From DASYYE01 sp035946955 (lineage in GTDB: Bacteria; Actinomycetota; Actinomycetes; Streptosporangiales; Streptosporangiaceae), in contig DASYYE010000241.1 of the NCBI GenBank assembly GCA_035946955.1, positions 36,204 through 100,203 on the forward strand: a stretch of 64,000 nucleotides of DNA. Reading direction: 5' to 3'. The notes beneath the pieces were generated by a model that did not search any database, had not been told where the DNA came from, and saw only the letters and a program-made list of their open reading frames with translations. A program made the translations under genes and the position numbers. This document shows, one piece after another, positions 39,578-47,372 of this stretch; within the stretch, counting starts at the first letter, position 1, and every line of letters starts with the position of its first letter.

Positions 39578-40300
39578 ATGACCACCGAAGTCCAGTCAAC
39601 AGCCCTGTCCGAAATCTCTCAATTCTGCCAGGAACTCGAGGCTGACCCCGAGTTGGCTGCCCGGTTCACTGCGGACCCAGAGGCGGTTCTGCTCGAAAAG
39701 AGAATCGATATCGCTATTCCGATAGGAGCCGAGCCCAGTTCACTGGGCACCTTGATGGCCGGGCTCGACCCGGAAGTCCGGGTGGCGACCATCCGCTCGA
39801 TCAGTTCGTTCATGCCGCGTTCGGATGGCGGAGAGCCGGACTTCCCCGCCGTTCTCGTATTCGTCTTCGCAGTTGCCAATGCGAACGTCGGAGCCAATGC
39901 GAACGCCGGTGCGAATGCGAACGCCGGTGCGAATGCGAACGCTGCCGCGAACGCTAACGCGAATGCCAACACCAACACCAACACCAACGGAACAAGCGGC
40001 CGGGCTTATTTCACCGAGGGCACGCCGGAGGCATCGTCCCGCCGCCTTACGATATTCAGCGGGTATGCCGAGTGCGCGGTCGCCGTGCGCCTGTCCGCGC
40101 TTCGCCTCACGCAAGCCCGCCAGCTGGCGCTGCTCAAGCGGGCGGCCAATGACGGCGAAGAGGTCCTGGCCAACCAGGAGGACGGCGCAACACGGCGCCT
40201 GACCCGCTACATGTTCCAGGGCGACACGCTGGAGATCGAGTCACGCAACGGCCCGGAAGGCCTCGAGATCCTGGATGCCAAGATCCTCGCGGACGTCTAG
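39578..40300 (+). CDS. Putative RiPP precursor with an alternating Asn-X core
   Basis: A 240-residue protein of unusual design. Residues 1-88 are an acidic, helical leader-like part with F-x-ADPEAVLLE, reminiscent of Nif11/NHLP leaders but not a clear member. Residues 91-100 (AVLVFVFAVA) are hydrophobic. From 101 to 137 every Asn (15 of them) sits on an odd residue, and even residues are Ala, Val or Thr; Gly or Ala replaces Asn in phase at 105, 111, 117 and 123. Residues 138-240 form a charged follower-like domain with Cys166. It heads an operon with two radical SAM enzymes and a methyltransferase. Polytheonamide-type cores have the same hydrophobic-then-Asn-alternating layout. A structural repeat protein is the alternative. 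Confidence 0.7.
   Translation: MTTEVQSTALSEISQFCQELEADPELAARFTADPEAVLLEKRIDIAIPIGAEPSSLGTLMAGLDPEVRVATIRSISSFMPRSDGGEPDFPAVLVFVFAVANANVGANANAGANANAGANANAAANANANANTNTNTNGTSGRAYFTEGTPEASSRRLTIFSGYAECAVAVRLSALRLTQARQLALLKRAANDGEEVLANQEDGATRRLTRYMFQGDTLEIESRNGPEGLEILDAKILADV
39890..39943 (+). repeat. 18-bp coding repeat (hexapeptide GANANA x3)
   Basis: Three 18-base units at 39890-39907, 39908-39925 and 39926-39943 encode Gly-Ala-Asn-Ala-Asn-Ala. The surrounding AAY-GCN and AAC-ACC codons extend the two-residue periodicity to 39988. Six-residue spacing equals about one turn of a beta-6.3 helix, the fold of polytheonamide. Confidence 0.85.
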
Positions 40301-40340
40301 CCCAACCCGCCGTACCAGAATCCGAGAGCATAGCAATGCC

Positions 40341-42158
40341 ATGGCCAGATTGTCTGTTCTCCTGATCGCACCACCGCTGAGCGAGCCGCAGATGGCCAAT
40401 CTCGCGATCGAGTTGTTGGCTGGGCAGGCCAGGGACCTCGGCCACGAGGCAGAGGTCCTGCACGGGGCGCTTTTCCAGCCGCCGTCCTTCCACGATGCCA
40501 TGATCCATGGTATTGGCTCGCCCGGATGTTTCACTCCGCTCTATTTCGGCCTCGACCCGGTCGATCACGCCGAGCAATTGACCGAATCGATTCGCGTCGA
40601 TTTCGAGGTGCGCGACCGGATATTCTCGGATCGCTGGGGCGATCTCGTTGACAAGTTCCTTTACTCGATCGGTGAGGCTGAGCGGTGCGTCCGGGATATC
40701 CTGGCCGCCATACCGCAGCGGCGGTTCGATGTCATCGGCTTCTCGATTGGCTTCGACTCGCAGAAGATGCCGGCCGCGTCGATTGCCAGAGCCCTGCGCG
40801 CCCGCGGTGAGGACGCGGTCTTCGTCGCGGGCGGCACGGGGACCGACGGGCCGATGGGCACCGCTCTCCTGGAGCAGTTCCCCGAGTTCGACATGGTCCT
40901 CCGGGGCGAAGCCGACGACTCCTGGCCGGTGCTCCTCACCCGCCTGGCCGAACGTGCGGAACCGCACGACGTGCCCGGCTGCGTCTTCCGGTCGGGCACC
41001 TCGGTGATCGAGGTGCCCGAGGCGCCGGTGAGCGACACGTTCCTGCGTCACCCGCTCGTGGACTACTCCTCCTTCATCGCCCAGAAAGAGCGCTCGCCCT
41101 ACCGGGACCGCAAGCTCGCGGTGCTGCTCGAAACGTCACGTGGCTGCTGGTGGGGGCAGAAGCACCACTGCACATTCTGCGGGATCAAGAATGTCGATGA
41201 CCGGTACCGGACCCGCGCGGCGGCCGACACGGTCGCATCTCTTGTCAAGCTGTATGACACATACAAACCAGACCTGCTGTACTGCACAGATTCGATCGCC
41301 CCGATAAACTACATTACGGAGGTCTGGCCAGCGCTGGCCGCCGCGCGCAGTGAAGGCAGAGACTGGACAATTTTCTACGAAACAAAATCGAATCTGCGCC
41401 GCAATAGCATCGAGGTGATGGCTGCTGCCGGTGTGACCAGCGTGCAGCCCGGTATCGAGTCATTCAGCACATCGTCGCTCAGCCTCATGGACAAAGGCGC
41501 GGCCGGTCTCCAGCAAATCGCATTCCTCAAATGGGCGCGCGCTTACAAGATAGCCGTCACCTACGGAATCATAACCGGGATGCCCGGCGAGACTGCCAGC
41601 GATCTGCGCGGTATAGCGCGGAAGTGCGAAAAGATCATGCACCTGACGCCGCCTGCTGACGTTTCGCGGCTGGTGCTGCACCGGTTCAGCCCGCACTTCG
41701 CGAACCCGGCTGGTTATGGCCTTGACGATGTCCGACCCTTCGCCGTCCAGCGAGTCATCTACCGCTGCCCGGACGAGCGCCTGATGCGGCTCTGCTACCA
41801 GCTGAATTTCACGGTGCGGGACCAGGGAGACGAATTCGAGGCCGCCCGCGACGAACTCGTCGCTGTAGCGCATCGCTGGCAGAAACGGTACAGCGCCGGC
41901 GACCGGCTATCCATTGTGAACGCCGAGCGGCCCGTCATCATCCGCTACACCAAGGGAGCCGGGCTGGATGTCGCGACCATCACCGATCCGATCGAGTCGG
42001 CCGTTCTCACGGGTTGTACCGAGGTGAGTTCGATCGCGCGGATCGCTCACCTTTCGGAGACACCGGCCGAGGCCATCCAGTCGGCAGCCGCGCACCTGGA
42101 GAGCCGTGGCCTGCTGCTGACCGAACGAGGCTCCGCGCTCACCCTGCCCGTGCCATGA
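40341..42158 (+). CDS. B12-binding radical SAM, RiPP maturase (C-methyltransferase type)
   Basis: 605 residues. The N-terminal cobalamin-binding-like domain (LSVLLIAPPLSEPQMANLA, then FDVIGFSIGFDSQKMPAA and DAVFVAGGTGTDGPMG) precedes the radical SAM barrel. The cluster motif is ETSRGCWWGQKHHCTFCGIK near residue 268: a C-x7-C-x2-C spacing characteristic of the RiPP-maturation radical SAM group TIGR03975 rather than C-x3-C-x2-C. Other landmarks are VQPGIESFSTSSLSLMDKG and GIITGMPGET. Members C-methylate unactivated carbons in ribosomal peptides, as PoyB/PoyC do. It follows the precursor-like gene by 40 bases and overlaps the next start. Confidence 0.88.
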   Translation: MARLSVLLIAPPLSEPQMANLAIELLAGQARDLGHEAEVLHGALFQPPSFHDAMIHGIGSPGCFTPLYFGLDPVDHAEQLTESIRVDFEVRDRIFSDRWGDLVDKFLYSIGEAERCVRDILAAIPQRRFDVIGFSIGFDSQKMPAASIARALRARGEDAVFVAGGTGTDGPMGTALLEQFPEFDMVLRGEADDSWPVLLTRLAERAEPHDVPGCVFRSGTSVIEVPEAPVSDTFLRHPLVDYSSFIAQKERSPYRDRKLAVLLETSRGCWWGQKHHCTFCGIKNVDDRYRTRAAADTVASLVKLYDTYKPDLLYCTDSIAPINYITEVWPALAAARSEGRDWTIFYETKSNLRRNSIEVMAAAGVTSVQPGIESFSTSSLSLMDKGAAGLQQIAFLKWARAYKIAVTYGIITGMPGETASDLRGIARKCEKIMHLTPPADVSRLVLHRFSPHFANPAGYGLDDVRPFAVQRVIYRCPDERLMRLCYQLNFTVRDQGDEFEAARDELVAVAHRWQKRYSAGDRLSIVNAERPVIIRYTKGAGLDVATITDPIESAVLTGCTEVSSIARIAHLSETPAEAIQSAAAHLESRGLLLTERGSALTLPVP

Positions 42159-43291
42159 CAGGAAAAGACGACATGGACAACAGTAGTTACCCGGGGCACT
42201 GTGAGGTAGTGCCATCGGAGCTGACCATCTTGACCACCAGCGAGTGCGATGCCAAGTGTGCGCACTGCCTCATGCGCTCCAGCCCAGAGCGGAGCGATAC
42301 GCTGACGCTGGCGCAGATCATCGAGACGGTGGAGTCCGCTCATGCGGCCAATCCCCTGCTGACGGTGGTGTTCGCGGGCGGCGAGCCGACCCTCCTCGGG
42401 GATCAGCTGCTCGACGCCGTTGCCCACGTCGCCAGCCTCGGGATCAGGACGCGCCTGGTGACGAACGCGGGCTGGGCACCAACGCTCGAGCAGGCACGCG
42501 CTTACGTGAATGTGCTCAGGGAGGCCGGGCTCGACGAGATCAACTTCAGCGCCGACGACTTCCATCTCCCGTTCATCCCGCTGGACAACGTGATCAATGC
42601 CTGGCGGGCATGCAAGGGCGCCGGCTTCGAATCCGTGGTCATCGCCCTGGCCAGCGGTCCTCGGAGCAAGATCACTCCGGCCACCATGATGGCGGCCCTC
42701 GGCGAAGAAGTGGCGGTGACCTATGATGACGATGGCTACATGAACACGTTTCCGCCACCCGCAGCCGACGGCACCAATTACCTGATCGCCAATAACTACA
42801 TCTACCGGATTGGCCGCGGCCGAGGGCTCAGGCAGTCGTACGCACGTTTCCCCGATGACAGTAGGAAACTGGACCAGCCATGCCCGTGGGCCGTGCGGAC
42901 GGCCGCCCTGTCGGCCAAGAACCACCTGGTCGCCTGCTGCGGTATCGAAGCAGAGGGCAACGAGGTGCTGGATTTCGGCCGCAGGGCAGACCACGATATT
43001 ACCAGCCTGGTGGCGAAGGCCAACGATGATCCGCTGCTATTGGCCATCGCCACGCTCGGCCCGAGCCATTTGATGAAGCGCGCGCAGCAATTCGACCCGT
43101 CGCTCGAGTTCCGCCCGCAGTACACTGCGATCTGCGAGATCTGTGAAGATGTGACCACCAGCCGGCAGGCGGTCGCGGCTCTTCGAGCCAACGCGGAAGT
43201 AATCAAGGGAGACATAGCGGCAGCCAAGATCGTCCGGCTGCTTGCAGACTCAACGTCCGGCAAGGCCAAGGAGGAGGCTGTGGCGAGGTGA
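42155..43291 (+). CDS. Second radical SAM enzyme with C-terminal cysteine-rich domain
   Basis: 378 residues if started at ATG 42155 (ATGA overlap); ATG 42173 has AGGAAAAG upstream and is equally likely. The radical SAM motif is C-x3-C-x2-C in SECDAKCAHC near residue 30, followed by VVFAGGEPTLLG (GGE motif) and NFSADDFHLPFIPLDNV. C-terminal cysteines (QPCPW, LVACCGIE, ICEICEDV) suggest an auxiliary cluster, as in SPASM/twitch proteins. Its position between the B12 enzyme and the methyltransferase makes it a candidate peptide epimerase or cross-linker. That activity is inference, since it is not obviously a PoyD homologue. Confidence 0.82.
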   Translation: MTGKDDMDNSSYPGHCEVVPSELTILTTSECDAKCAHCLMRSSPERSDTLTLAQIIETVESAHAANPLLTVVFAGGEPTLLGDQLLDAVAHVASLGIRTRLVTNAGWAPTLEQARAYVNVLREAGLDEINFSADDFHLPFIPLDNVINAWRACKGAGFESVVIALASGPRSKITPATMMAALGEEVAVTYDDDGYMNTFPPPAADGTNYLIANNYIYRIGRGRGLRQSYARFPDDSRKLDQPCPWAVRTAALSAKNHLVACCGIEAEGNEVLDFGRRADHDITSLVAKANDDPLLLAIATLGPSHLMKRAQQFDPSLEFRPQYTAICEICEDVTTSRQAVAALRANAEVIKGDIAAAKIVRLLADSTSGKAKEEAVAR

Positions 43292-44382
43292 CCGCGGCGC
43301 CGATTTCAGATGTCGATTCCGAGCTTGCCGCTATACCCGACGTAGTGACCGCTACGGGATATGCGGATTTCATGTCCTGCATTTCTCCTCATGGTGTCCG
43401 CCAGGCGGCGTGGCAGCGGTGTGCGGAGCTGGTCGATGGGGAACTGCGCCAGACGGTGGGCCTGTTCCTGCTCGGTGAGCGCGTTCCCACGGCTGGGCTT
43501 CACGAGCCGGTCAACGGCATCCTGCCGGCCCTGGCCCGATGCGGCGTCGCCGACGTCACCGACGGCCACGCCAGGCTGTCCGGCCTCGTGCTGCTTTTCA
43601 CCCGCGGAGTCTGGCTGTTCGTCCAGCCCCCGCAGATATCCCCCACCCTGTATCTGGGCGACGACTCTTTCGCCCTCGCCGACCGCCTTGCCCTTCGCCC
43701 CGGCAGTTGCCTGGACCTGTGCGCCGGCCCGGGCATTCAGACACTGCTGTGCGCGCAGCGTGGCCACCCCGTGACCGCGGTCGAGATCAACCCCGTGGCG
43801 GCCGCCCTCTGTCGGCTGAACGTCGGCCTGAACGGGCTGACCGGCCGTGTCTCGGTTCGGTGCGCGGACCTCTACGCCGGTGTCAGCGACGAGCGGTTCG
43901 GCAACATCCTCGCGAACCCCCCGCTGCTGCCGATACCCAACGAGGTAGCGTACCCGTTCGTCGGTGACGGCGGGCCGGATGGCCTGCGGGCGGTCCGCCG
44001 GATCCTGGCCGGGCTGCCTGATCACCTGTCTGCCGACGGGCAGGCTCAGGTCATCGGAATGGCGCTCAGCGATGGCATGCTGCCCGCGATCCTGGACGAG
44101 CTGTCGGCCTTCGCCAAGCTGGCCACCATGGACGTGACGCTCACCGTGACCGCGCATCTCCCCGCCACCGCGGACGCGGCCTGGGTCACCGGCGTCGCCG
44201 GGACTGTGGCCGGCCATGCCGGGACTCCCTACGAGGACGCGATCGAGGCCGTGGCGCGAGGATATGAGGCCCTCGGCGCCACACACGTGTGCATGTACGC
44301 CCTGCGCGTCCGGCGAGGCGGCGGCTCGCTCCAGTACATCGACCTTTCGTCAGAGGCCGGGATAGCACAGTGGTTCGTATGA
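43288..44382 (+). CDS. SAM methyltransferase with NPPL motif (HemK/PrmC-like)
   Basis: 364 residues from GTG 43288 (GTGA overlap). Motif I is CLDLCAGPGIQTLL (near 143), the acidic motif II is in VEINPVAAALC (near 166), and motif IV is Asn210-Pro-Pro-Leu in NILANPPLLPIP. The (N/D)PP(Y/F/L) signature marks enzymes that methylate amide or amine nitrogens, for example PrmC on glutamine. An N-terminal helical domain (about 1-115) could bind substrate. In this operon Asn side-chain N-methylation of the Asn-X tract is the obvious prediction, parallel to PoyE, but unproven. Confidence 0.8.
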   Translation: MTAAPISDVDSELAAIPDVVTATGYADFMSCISPHGVRQAAWQRCAELVDGELRQTVGLFLLGERVPTAGLHEPVNGILPALARCGVADVTDGHARLSGLVLLFTRGVWLFVQPPQISPTLYLGDDSFALADRLALRPGSCLDLCAGPGIQTLLCAQRGHPVTAVEINPVAAALCRLNVGLNGLTGRVSVRCADLYAGVSDERFGNILANPPLLPIPNEVAYPFVGDGGPDGLRAVRRILAGLPDHLSADGQAQVIGMALSDGMLPAILDELSAFAKLATMDVTLTVTAHLPATADAAWVTGVAGTVAGHAGTPYEDAIEAVARGYEALGATHVCMYALRVRRGGGSLQYIDLSSEAGIAQWFV

Positions 44383-44458
44383 CTGGGGCTCGTATGACCG
44401 GCAGCCGTGGGTGCACCTGTCATCGCGGCTGGGCGAGCACCACGAAGGGAGGTCAGCC

Positions 44459-45397
44459 ATGCCTGCCTATGCCCGCCGTGCTTTCGTGATCTTGTTTGCA
44501 TTGGTGCTCGCACTGGTCATCGCGGCGGTCATGACGTGGCGCAGCCTGCCCGGTTCGGTCGCGATGTTCTGGACACTCGGCGGGCACCCGCGCGGGCATG
44601 TCCCGAAGCTGGTCGCGGTCATCATCCTTCTTGCCGTTCCGCTGGCCTTCGCGGCGATCACCGCCACCTGTCCCAGGCTCAACCTCGTGCTCCTGATGCG
44701 TGCCGGGTTCACATCGGTGGGCGTGCTGGCAGCCGTGGTCACCGGCCTGCGCGCCGTGTTCACACTGTCGGTGAACGCGGCATATGGTGACGCGGCGAAC
44801 GTCCCGGTCGTGGTGGCTGTCCTGGCCGCAGTCGCCACGGTGGCGGTCGCGCTGCTGGCCGCGCTGCATGTCGCCCTGGCGCCCGTTGACGGGACCGCGG
44901 AGCCGCCGGCCTGGCGAGCGGGCCCAGGCGATGAGCCGCTGTGGCGGGGCATCGCGATGTCGCGGCGGCCGACCATCAACTCCATCGTGTTCTTCGTGAT
45001 CGGCTTCGGCGCCCTCTACATCGGCAGTGACGTCACGGGACTAATTCTCGCCCTAGGTGCGATCGTCGGCGGAGCGTTCATACTCTCGCTGACCGCGATC
45101 GTGGTAGAAATCGACCACCGGGAGTTCCGGGTCCGCTACTTCGGCGGTGCCCGATGGCCGGCCACGCACATACCGATCTCGGCCATCCGTGAGATCGAAC
45201 TGGTGAACGTCGACCCGCGTAAGTCGGGCGGCTGGGGCTACCGGGGCAGCCTGCGGTTCGGGAAGGCCGCCGCTCTCAATGTCCGCCAGGGGCCAGGGCT
45301 CAGGCTGAAACTCGACGGCGGGCGGCGGTTTCTCATCACGGTCGATGACCCGGAAGGCGCTGCTCAGATTCTCCGGCAGTTGGTCATGACGTCATGA
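44459..45397 (+). CDS. Membrane protein with DUF1648-like N-terminus
   Basis: 312 residues from ATG 44459 with AAGGGAGG upstream. The N-terminal half has about four transmembrane segments with the DUF1648-like LPGSVAMFWTLGGHPRGHVPK loop. A second pair of TMs (INSIVFFVIGFGALYI, TGLILALGAIVGGAFIL) and a soluble PH-like C-terminus (EFRVRYFGGARWPATHIPIS) follow. Function is unknown. It sits between the maturation enzymes and the ABC exporter and overlaps the exporter start (ATGA); a role in immunity or export is guessed from position. Confidence 0.72.
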   Translation: MPAYARRAFVILFALVLALVIAAVMTWRSLPGSVAMFWTLGGHPRGHVPKLVAVIILLAVPLAFAAITATCPRLNLVLLMRAGFTSVGVLAAVVTGLRAVFTLSVNAAYGDAANVPVVVAVLAAVATVAVALLAALHVALAPVDGTAEPPAWRAGPGDEPLWRGIAMSRRPTINSIVFFVIGFGALYIGSDVTGLILALGAIVGGAFILSLTAIVVEIDHREFRVRYFGGARWPATHIPISAIREIELVNVDPRKSGGWGYRGSLRFGKAAALNVRQGPGLRLKLDGGRRFLITVDDPEGAAQILRQLVMTS

Positions 45398-47334
45398 TCA
45401 CATCCAATGGCCACCAGGCCGGCCGCTCGCGGATCCCGCCCACCGGGCGGCCTTCGATCGGTAAGTTCAAGTCGATCCAGCCACCAGTCTCCTCCGCACC
45501 TCGCTCGATCCGGCGCCTGCCCGGGCTGGTGGGCAGATCGGTCGGGCTGCTGTGGCGGGCGGCTCCGTTGCTGACAGTGCTGATCTTCATACTGACCCTC
45601 ATCAGCGGAGCCGCGCAGGGCGTGGCACTGCTGGCGCTTCGCAACATCATTGTGACCGTCATCGACTCGTCGGGACACGGCCTGAAGATCGGCGTGCTGG
45701 CCGGGCCGGTGCTCGTCTTCGCGGCGGTCATTGCGGCAGCCGCTGTCTCCCAGCTCGCGATGGGCCTCATACAAACGCTGCTCGTGGAGAAAGTGACCTA
45801 CTACTCGTTCGAGCGGGTGCTTGATGTCGCGGCAGCGGCGGATCTCGCCAAGTTCGACGACCCCAGGTTCCACGACCAGTTGACGCGAGCGCAGAACGCG
45901 GGGGGCCGTCCTTACGCGATCACCCAGAGCATGCTCGGCATCGCCCGGTCGCTGTCGGTGATGGGCAGCATGCTGTTCGTCCTGTTCGCCCTGCAGCCGC
46001 TGCTGGTGATCCCGCTGCTGCTGATGGTGGTCCCGCTCGTATCGGCCAACGTCAGCTTCAGCAAACGGGTCTACCGGTTCAGCGTGGAGTTCAACGAGCA
46101 CGAACGCAGGCGTTATTACCTGCGGTCCCTGCTCACCGCGCGGCCGAGCGCGGCTGAGGTCCGCGCCTACGGCCTGATCGGCCATATCAGAGAGCGCAAT
46201 GAAGCGCTCACCGAGGAGCGAGACCGCGAGTTGCGGTCCATCGCCTGGCGCTCACTGCCCAAGCTGGCCGCTGGCGGGATCGGGGCCGCAATCGCGATCG
46301 CGGGCAGCATCGGCCTGCTGATGGGTCTCGTCATGGCCGGCCGGGTGCCATTGGCGACCGCCGCCGTCGGCTCGTTCACCGTCTTTCAGCTCTCCGCCAT
46401 CCTGGCGGTGGTCTCGGTGAACGTCAGTCAGCTGTTCGAGGGTTCACTCTTCCTAGATGACTACCGGGATTTCCTGGCCCTCCTGCCGAACATGAAGAAC
46501 AAGGACGAAGGGCGGGACACAGAGGCTCCGGCGGACTTCGATGAGATCCGGGTGGAGGATGTGTCGTTCAGCTACCCGAATGCCACGAATCCCGCCCTGG
46601 ATGGCGTGTCCGTGACCTTGCGGCGAGGTGAGATCGTCGCGCTTGTCGGTGAGAACGGCTCGGGCAAGACCACGCTTGCGAAGATCCTCTGCCAGCTCTA
46701 CTCGCCGGAGAAGGGGACGGTCTTCTGGGACACGACCGATCTGTCCACGGTGCGTCCGCAGTCGCTGTGGCCGCGGATCGCCGTAGTCTTCCAAGATTTT
46801 GGCCGCTATCTCTTCACCGTCGCGGAGAACATCGCAATCGGCCGGATCGAAAGCGCCGACGACCGCCCGGCGATCGAAGAGGCGGCCGCCGCGGCAGGCG
46901 TCGACGACTTCGCTGCCGGACTGCCGGAGGGCTATGACACGCCGCTTGGAAAGATATTCGAGCGAGGTGCCGATGTTTCGGTCGGCCAGTGGCAGCGGAT
47001 CGCGCTGGCCCGGGCATTCTTCAGGGACGCCGAGCTGATCATACTCGACGAGCCCACCGCGGCGCTGGACCCGCGAGCCGAGTACGCCTTGTTCGAAAGC
47101 ATGCGGCGGCTGTTCGCCGACCGTACCGTGCTGCTCATCTCCCATCGTTTTTCGACAGTCCGGTCAGCCGACCGGATCTACGTCCTGGAAAAGGGACACA
47201 TCGTGGAGTCCGGCACACATCAGCAATTGCTTGCCGACGATGGCCTGTACGCGGAACTGTACGAGATGCAGGAGGCAACGGAGATTTCGTCGAGCCAGTC
47301 CGGCGCTGCCGGGAGCCAACAGGCAGGCCGGTGA
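45394..47334 (+). CDS. ABC exporter (fused permease-ATPase)
   Basis: A 646-residue half-transporter. The transmembrane domain (about 50-350, roughly six TMs) is followed by an ATPase with Walker A VGENGSGKTT, a Q-loop in VVFQDFGRYLFTV, the signature VSVGQWQRIALARA (LSGGQ variant), Walker B LIILDEPTAALDP and the switch His in ISHRFSTV. There is no N-terminal C39 peptidase domain, so it would not cleave a leader itself. As a homodimer it probably exports the mature peptide. Confidence 0.92.
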   Translation: MITSNGHQAGRSRIPPTGRPSIGKFKSIQPPVSSAPRSIRRLPGLVGRSVGLLWRAAPLLTVLIFILTLISGAAQGVALLALRNIIVTVIDSSGHGLKIGVLAGPVLVFAAVIAAAAVSQLAMGLIQTLLVEKVTYYSFERVLDVAAAADLAKFDDPRFHDQLTRAQNAGGRPYAITQSMLGIARSLSVMGSMLFVLFALQPLLVIPLLLMVVPLVSANVSFSKRVYRFSVEFNEHERRRYYLRSLLTARPSAAEVRAYGLIGHIRERNEALTEERDRELRSIAWRSLPKLAAGGIGAAIAIAGSIGLLMGLVMAGRVPLATAAVGSFTVFQLSAILAVVSVNVSQLFEGSLFLDDYRDFLALLPNMKNKDEGRDTEAPADFDEIRVEDVSFSYPNATNPALDGVSVTLRRGEIVALVGENGSGKTTLAKILCQLYSPEKGTVFWDTTDLSTVRPQSLWPRIAVVFQDFGRYLFTVAENIAIGRIESADDRPAIEEAAAAAGVDDFAAGLPEGYDTPLGKIFERGADVSVGQWQRIALARAFFRDAELIILDEPTAALDPRAEYALFESMRRLFADRTVLLISHRFSTVRSADRIYVLEKGHIVESGTHQQLLADDGLYAELYEMQEATEISSSQSGAAGSQQAGR

Positions 47335-47372
47335 ATCGGCCTCAGGAATGTCTCAGTTCTGAGGGAGCACCT

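Noticed and set aside
46989..47372. Extended N-terminus for the sulfotransferase gene
   Set aside because: The upstream frame overlaps the ABC exporter ATPase; GTG 47373 with GAGGGA upstream fits the family's usual N-terminus.
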